Source: Emmonsiellopsis sp. PD_33
Taxonomy: Eukaryota; Ascomycota; Eurotiomycetes; Onygenales; Ajellomycetaceae
Length of the DNA: 64,000 bases
Direction of reading: 5' to 3'
NCBI GenBank assembly: GCA_032988165.1
Contig: JANTQF010000136.1
Span: 23,431-87,430, forward strand
The translations under genes and the position numbers were made by a program. The notes under the pieces are model-generated. The model saw only the letters and a program-made list of their open reading frames with translations. It made no database searches and was not told the origin of the DNA. Position 1 is the stretch's first letter. Each line of letters opens with the position of its first letter. Of this stretch, positions 58,122 to 64,000 are shown in pieces.

Positions 58122-60187
58122 TGTTGGCTAGGAAGAGCGTGGCACGGATAAGGAGGTCTAAACAGCAGGTCTTAGACAGAAGTAGGGCCGAGGTCTGGGG
58201 GTGGATGGTAGTTGGACGGAACAAATGCGAGCAGCGTCTGTTTGGAGTTTGGATATTTTATTTTGGTGGCAGCGACGCAACGAGCGGTGATTGGCCGTCC
58301 GGAAAATAGCTAATCCGACCCGCCTATCACCAACCTCCTGCGTGTTTGGATTTTGGAAAGCTGGAAACGTTCGCAAACTGGTCCAGGCCACTGAGAGTGC
58401 GCCCAACGGCTTGCAATCCAATTGGGACGATCCGACGTGATACAAGGCTATCATCGGCATCATTCCACAAGACATGGGCGAAACGTGCTCTGCACCCGGT
58501 CCTGGGCGTGGCTGTGCATGCTCGGCCCACATCAAGCCAAGCGTGATCGAAATGCCCAATGCCATTTTTTATGCTAAACCCATTCTCGAATGAAACGGAT
58601 TCCAGTCGAACTGTGACCACTCTCTCGTCTGCTTGGAAGTATTTGTCGTTCGCACCCCGGCTGGTTCTCCCGTTTTCTCCCATTGGCCGACTTATTCTTG
58701 CCGCGATTATCGGCATGACGTTGGATGGTGCTAAGCCAAGGAGCCAACAGCTTGGATTTCAAATAATAGTGTTGGGACAAGGATGCCTTGGCAGCGTGTC
58801 ATGTGCTCCGCTGTCCATGCCGTCTAACCTATTACAGTGCAGGCTGGAAATGGAAATGGAAATGTGTCGAACGAGCATTGATGTTGAGGGTGGAAGAGGA
58901 TGCACGGTTCATAACGTTCAAACGGCGATGCTGTGCGTGCGCGGCGTTGGTGCAAACAATCCCCAGGCTGCTCATAGCTACGGATGCGGCTAGCACCATC
59001 GCCCCGGGGTGGGGTTTGTGGGGGTTCCTTTGAGTAGTGCGAGGGGAGCTTGGCTGTGACAGCTTCCAAGACAAAGCGAGCTCCAAAGGAAGCACAGCGC
59101 AGCGGTTGTATTTGAGAGCAGATGCGCACCCCCCAACTCTTTCTTGGAGAATGCCAATACATCGTTCGTGGTGACCAAGGCGAACACGTAGGAGATCCGT
59201 CAATCCATGGAACCAGGCTTGAGCCTAAAAAAACTCAATGCAAGGTCCAACTCTTGATCTGTAAAGCCACAATCTCTGTCCGCGGTTTGCCTGTATTTCC
59301 TTGGATTCCCTCTCACCAAAGCTTAGGAAAAGTAGAATAGATGGGAAATGCCGGAATGGCAAAATAAAAGATGTCGAGCTCCTTCGCCCACAGCGAGGAG
59401 CAAGCCAAGCAGCTCCAACGACGATCGTGACGCCAATGGCCAACCAGCCTCCCTGCACTCAATCTCCAAGCCCTCACCAGAGAGACCAGAGAGATAACCC
59501 CGCTCGAAAATTGGCCAGACCAGGTCCTGATGATGCAAAATCCCGCAGGCCAAGTAACCCGGCGGAACCAGGCGGAGGAGCAGGCGAGTGAGAGACGCGG
59601 CAGATACTAAGCCGGCTTTGGCCACAGTTCTTGTCTCTCCACAGACATGTCGTGGCAGCTTCATCCGTCTCTGGGCCATGAGTGGCTGTAGGGAACCGTC
59701 AGCATGGGCTTCTGCACCTAGCTCTGCCGAACTTCTTGGATGGTGTGGCAGTTTGCGTTGTGATCTGTCGAGGTTGTGGATAGCCAAGCGCAGCACAGCA
59801 AGATTGTCAGTGTACGACAAGACAAATTATCGTCATAATTGTGGCACTCACAAATTAGCCTCTTTATCATCCCTTGCCATCAGTGTTAGGATAGTCCCGC
59901 AGTGCTTTGTTGAGCTGTTCGCTCTTGGAGTCTTGGTGTTGGTGGAGAGTAGTTAACCATATAACTTGAGCCTCCCTTGCACTGCCCACTCGCCTTTTCT
60001 CCTCCTCCTCCTCTCCTCTCCTCCTCCTCCCCGTCTCCGTCTCCTCTTCTCACCAACAGCACTTTGCCTGCGTGGCCAATTCTCGTCCCAGATACCGTTT
60101 CCACTGCTTCCGTATTCGCTCACTATTCGCTGCCGTCCATTGTCGAGACGCCGTCGCACTCTTTCGCTGAACGCTACCTCTTATTGA
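58122..60187. promoter_or_regulatory. Divergent intergenic region between RRP46 and the ENA ATPase gene
   Basis: 2.07 kb with no supported gene; many open frames overlap on both strands in this GC-balanced DNA. Three GCCAAG words on the plus strand (59,404-59,409, 59,549-59,554, 59,783-59,788) match the PacC consensus GCCARG. From about 59,995 to 60,055 there is a strongly pyrimidine-rich (CTCCTCCTC) leader. Alkaline-pH control of ENA genes by PacC/Rim101 is known in other fungi; action at these sites is inference. Confidence 0.4.
59404..59788 (+). promoter_or_regulatory. Cluster of three GCCAAG (PacC-type) sites
   Basis: Matches at 59,404, 59,549 and 59,783 lie 400-784 bp upstream of the ENA ATG. 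The six-base consensus is short, so chance occurrence is possible. Confidence 0.25.
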
Positions 60188-63100
60188 ATGGGCATAGAGA
60201 CTTCTCCACCAGATGTCGAGGAATCGACAGAGCCGCCAAACCCTTCTTCTACTCATGAAGGACACCAAGAACTTCAGGGACCAGCCCTAGGACACTCAAC
60301 CTCTGCGCCTACCTGTCTGGACAGCGGAGAAAAAACCTCAACCAGTCCAGACAACGTCCTCCGTCAGGACTGTATAATTCCGACGCCACTTGATGAGAAC
60401 CTTGAACGGGAGGAAGTCTGCCAATATGCCCATACTTACCCCATCCCAGAAATCACACGTGTTCTGGGAGTTGATCTACAGTGGGTTCTTTTGCTTATAC
60501 AAACCATGCAGTTCCAATACTAATGGGTTATGTAGACATGGACTCAGTAGTGCCGAAGCGGCATCTCGTCTTCAGCGGGATGGCCCTAACAAGGTTAAGG
60601 GAGCGGAGGGGGTATCCCTGTGGAAAATTCTGTTAAGACAGGTGTCCAACAGTCTGACTTTAGTACGAGAAGCATCTATTTCCCGAATCGATCATCACCA
60701 GTCCACTGGTATGGATCGATAACTCGATGTTGACTCTGGTGTGATGATGTGCAGGTACTTGTCATAACCATGGCGCTGTCTTTCGGGATCGATGATTATA
60801 TAGAGGGAGCAGTTATTACCGCTGTCATCCTCCTCAATATAGTTGTTGGGTAGGTCATGCACTCCCAACTCTATTATTGAGGTGAAGCCGTCATACTAAT
60901 TTTGGCGATACCAGTTTCGTCCAAGACTACCGTGCAGAGCAGACCATCCTGTCGCTACAGGCTCTGTCTGCCCCTGTGTCTAAAGTCTTCCGTGACGGCC
61001 GGATTGAATCCGTCAAGGCCGAGACCCTCGTGGTCGGTGATGTCGTCCACCTTGCCGTTGGCGATATGATCCCAGCGGATTTGAGACTCTTTGACGGAAT
61101 GAACGCCTCTACCGACGAAGCTCTCCTTACTGGCGAATCGCTCCCCGTTTCCAAAACCCCAAATGCCGTTTTCCCGGCTCGTGAAATGCCTGTTGGAGAC
61201 CGCACAAATATGGTCTACTCTGGAAGTACAATGGCACAGGGCCGGGCAATTGGAGTTGTGACATCTACAGCTATGAAAACAGAAGTAGGTAAGATTGCGC
61301 AGCTGCTGCGTCAACAAGGCCCAGGCATCGAGGGTTCAAACGCCGTTGTTCGGACATGGATTCGGGTTAGGAGAACCTTGATTCAGATCCTTGGTTTAGA
61401 GGGCACCCCTCTCCAGGTCAAGCTTAGCAAATTTGCGCTTTTGCTCTTTGCACTGGCTATTACCCTAGCGATCATTGTTTTCTCTGCCAACAAGTGGGAT
61501 GTTCATGGTGAAGTATTGATCTACGGCATTTGCGTGGCTGTAGCGGTTATCCCCGAGTCACTCATTGCAGTGCTTACCATCACCGTTGCAGTTGGTACCA
61601 AAGCAATGGCTAAGGGGAATGTCATTGTTAGAAAGCTACAAGCCCTTGAAGCTGTAGGCGGAGTAACAAATATATGCTCAGATAAGACCGGCACACTTAC
61701 ACAAGGACGAATGGTTGCACGAAAGGCTTGGATTAAAGGGGTTGGTACTCTAACAGTACATGACACCACGAACCCGTTTGATCCCCGAAGCGGATTTGTC
61801 CAGATGAATGGTTCCACTATTGACCCCGAGCAACGCGAGGCAGATCCCAACACCACCACCTTCCTTAACGCCATAGCGCTTTGCAATCTATCCTCGGTGT
61901 TTAACGACGGCGACAAATCCTCCATTGATAACCTGTCTGTCACAGATGGGGGGGACAATTGGACTGGAGTTGGGGAGCCTACCGAGATTGCTCTTCATGT
62001 CCTTGCTCTCCGGTTCAACTCTGGAAAACTTGCACTACTTCAAGGTGGCCAAAGAGAACTATTGGCTGAATTCCCTTTTGACTCGGCCATAAAGCGAATG
62101 ACTGTTGCTTACCACAACAAAAAGCTCAACTCTGTACACGCATTTGCCAAGGGCGCCACTGAATCGATCCTCCCGTTATTGTCGGCTTCAGAGGCGGAGC
62201 AAAAGGAAATTCAAGATGCCGCAGATATAATGGCTGGAGAAGGCCTCCGTGTCTTGTGTATAGCGCACAAGACCATCCCAGAAACCGACTTGAGCCATCT
62301 GTCCGAGCGACAATCGACGGAAACAAATCTCGAGTTTGTTGGCCTTGTTGGCCTGTACGACCCTCCCCGTGTGGAAACACCTGAAGCAGTGAGAAAGTGC
62401 CACATGGCTGGTATCACAGTCCATATGCTCACTGGCGATCATATCAAAACCGCCACAGCTATAGCCTATGAAGTTGGTATTCTTGGTACTATGATACCAT
62501 CTGCCCAAGCTAGTACTGTGGTTATGGCCGCGTCACAGTTCGACAAACTGTCAGACGCCGAGATTGATGCCATCGAGGCATTGCCTTTGGTGATCGCAAG
62601 GTGTAGCCCAACTACTAAAGTCCGTATGGTCGAGGCTATGCACCGGCGGGGTGCATTTTGTGTCATGACTGGTGACGGGGTGAACGACTCGCCGGCTCTC
62701 AAACATGCGGACGTGGGAATTGCTATGGGCAAGAACGGAAGTGATGTCGCAAAAGAAGCTGCCGACATGGTTCTCACAGATGACGACTTTGCTTCCGTGG
62801 TCAAGGCCGTGGAAGAAGGTCGACGCCTCTTTGACAACATCCAGAAGGTAGAAATGATAACAACCCCCAATACACTATTCCCTACACGATCAACTTATAC
62901 CCCCTGGCAGTATTTGCTAACTTGACAATGCTAGTTTCTCATGCACTTGCTGATATCCAACATCTCCCAAGTAATCCTGCTCCTCCTAGCCTTGGCATTT
63001 AAAGACAATGACGGAAATTCCGTCTTCCCTCTTGCCCCCCTGGAAATCCTTTGGGTGAACCTAATTACATCATCGTTCCTTGCTCTGGGCCTAGGTCTCG

Positions 63101-63759
63101 AAGAAAGCCAACCGGACATCATGTATCGACCACCCCATGACCTACGTGTCGGAGTTTTCACTCGCGAACTAATCGTGGATAAAATGATCTACGGCACATT
63201 TATGGGCGCTTTGTGTCTCCTAGCATTCGTAACAGTCGTATATGGCGCCGGAGACGCCTACCTCGGCGACTCCTGCAACCAAGAATGGAACGAGACTTGC
63301 GAAGTAGTCTTCCGCGCCCGCGCCACGACCTACGCAACAATCTCCTTCCTCCTCCTCGTCACCGCCTGGGAAGTCAAGCACTTCTCCCGCTCGCTCTTCA
63401 ACCTCGATCCCGCCCGGCACCCAGGCCCTTTCTCCATCTTTCCCACACTCTGGCGAAACAGGTTCCTGTTCTGGGCCGTCTTCGCTGGCTTCGTCATCGT
63501 GTTCCCTGTCGTGTATATCCCCGTCGTGAACAAGATTGTCTTCAAGCATTCGGCGATTACCTGGGAGTGGGGGATTGTGTTTGGCGCTGTGGTGGTGTAT
63601 CTGGGGCTGGTGGAGAGCTGGAAGGCGATTAAGAGGGCTTTTGGCATCGGGAGTGCGAAGACTAAGGTATTGACGATGGAGGATGCGGAGATGAGGGTGG
63701 GCTTGTTTCCTGGGGGGACTTCGACGATTCCGTCGAGGAGTGAGACGGTTGAGAAGTGA
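60188..63759 (+). CDS. ENA-type P-IID cation-transporting ATPase
   Basis: Five exons: 60,188-60,480, 60,536-60,662, 60,755-60,849, 60,915-62,847 and 62,935-63,759. Introns are GT..AG and all phases close; 1,090 residues. The N-terminal cation-ATPase domain has HGLSSAEAASRL-RDGPN. Actuator TGES lies at about 244-247. M4 carries VIPESLIAVLTITVAVG. The phosphorylation site is CSDKTGTLTQG with Asp at about 428, KGA is near 584, and the hinge has MLTGDH near 679 and TGDGVNDSPALKHADVGIAMG. Six C-terminal membrane helices follow. The Na/K-efflux ENA family is indicated by KLQALEAVGGVTNICSDKTGTLTQG and by the TNPFDP segment. It exports Na+ or K+ across the plasma membrane in exchange for energy from ATP. 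M4 has PESL where yeast Ena1 has PSSL, so ion preference is uncertain. Confidence 0.94.
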
Positions 63760-64000
63760 GGTGGAATTGTGTTATCAATATGGGTGACGTAGTAAGAAGA
63801 GGGCGCTTGGATGTACGACGGAAACAAAAAAGAAAAAAATGAGTGGGGGGACGAAAGACCCCCCCCCCCCCCCTTTAATCCCAAAACACTATCTAATTCT
63901 AAAACATTCATGTCAATCTATCCATCAGTTGAATCTAAAGAGCCCAGTCTTGAGTATCAGAAGCTCTCATCACTGACATGGTGAACCCCATTAGCATATC
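63760..64000. other. 3' flank of the ENA gene with a C15 homopolymer
   Basis: Presumed 3' UTR. A run of 15 C at 63,859-63,873 follows six G (63,845-63,850) and could form a hairpin. No further gene begins before the window ends. Confidence 0.5.

Noticed and set aside
59323..59820. 165-codon minus-strand frame upstream of the ENA gene
   Set aside because: No recognisable domain, an overlapping long frame on the other strand, and no intron or promoter support.

Overview
The window looks like a nuclear segment of a filamentous ascomycete, most likely a eurotiomycete (Aspergillus/Penicillium/Onygenales-like). Evidence: spliceosomal introns of 55-102 bp with GT..AG ends, typical fungal gene families, and a sharply bounded AT-rich block of transposons that has lost almost all CpG. 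The order or genus is inference; no rRNA or marker gene is present.

Positions 1 to about 42,030 are one nested transposon block, and its order of insertion can be read from target-site duplications (TSDs). The oldest layer is a Copia element (plus strand; only its 3' end, 39,054-42,033, is in the window). It was split by Gypsy copy A1 (minus strand; 1-7,101 plus 37,612-39,053). A1's gag was split by a large hAT-type element (7,102-37,611; 8-bp TSD CTTTGAAA). The hAT's SNF2-helicase gene was split by chromodomain Gypsy B (17,967-34,989; TSD ACATC). B's gag was split by a second, younger copy of the A Gypsy, A2 (19,348-30,767; TSD ACAT). Without B and its nested A2, the hAT is about 13.5 kb. 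It carries a decayed hAT transposase, an unidentified coding relic, a decayed but intron-containing actin gene with extra actin fragments, a mariner-like MITE, recurring 14-bp palindromic sites and a decayed SNF2 helicase. All coding sequence here is broken by transition-type stops (TGA where Arg is expected, TAG where Gln is expected), as RIP or methyl-C deamination would produce. Older layers show further CA/TG to TA decay.

From about 42,044 CpG returns abruptly and ordinary genes follow: a UNC93/DUF895-like membrane transporter (42,766-44,540, +), an NAD kinase (45,961-47,998, -), a 4-kb gene-poor gap containing a CpG-poor AT-rich relic, a secreted sedolisin/tripeptidyl peptidase (52,008-53,942, -), a small single-pass membrane protein (55,232-55,609, +), the exosome subunit Rrp46 (57,289-58,121, -), and an ENA-type (P-IID) cation ATPase (60,188-63,759, +). 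Exon joins were chosen by reading frame, and all phases close.

These host genes do not form an obvious pathway or cluster. The peptidase and the small membrane protein share a divergent promoter region, as do RRP46 and the ENA ATPase. The most unusual part of the window is the cargo of the hAT-type element: SNF2 ATPase and actin are both known subunits of chromatin remodellers, and here both sit between one pair of hAT ends.
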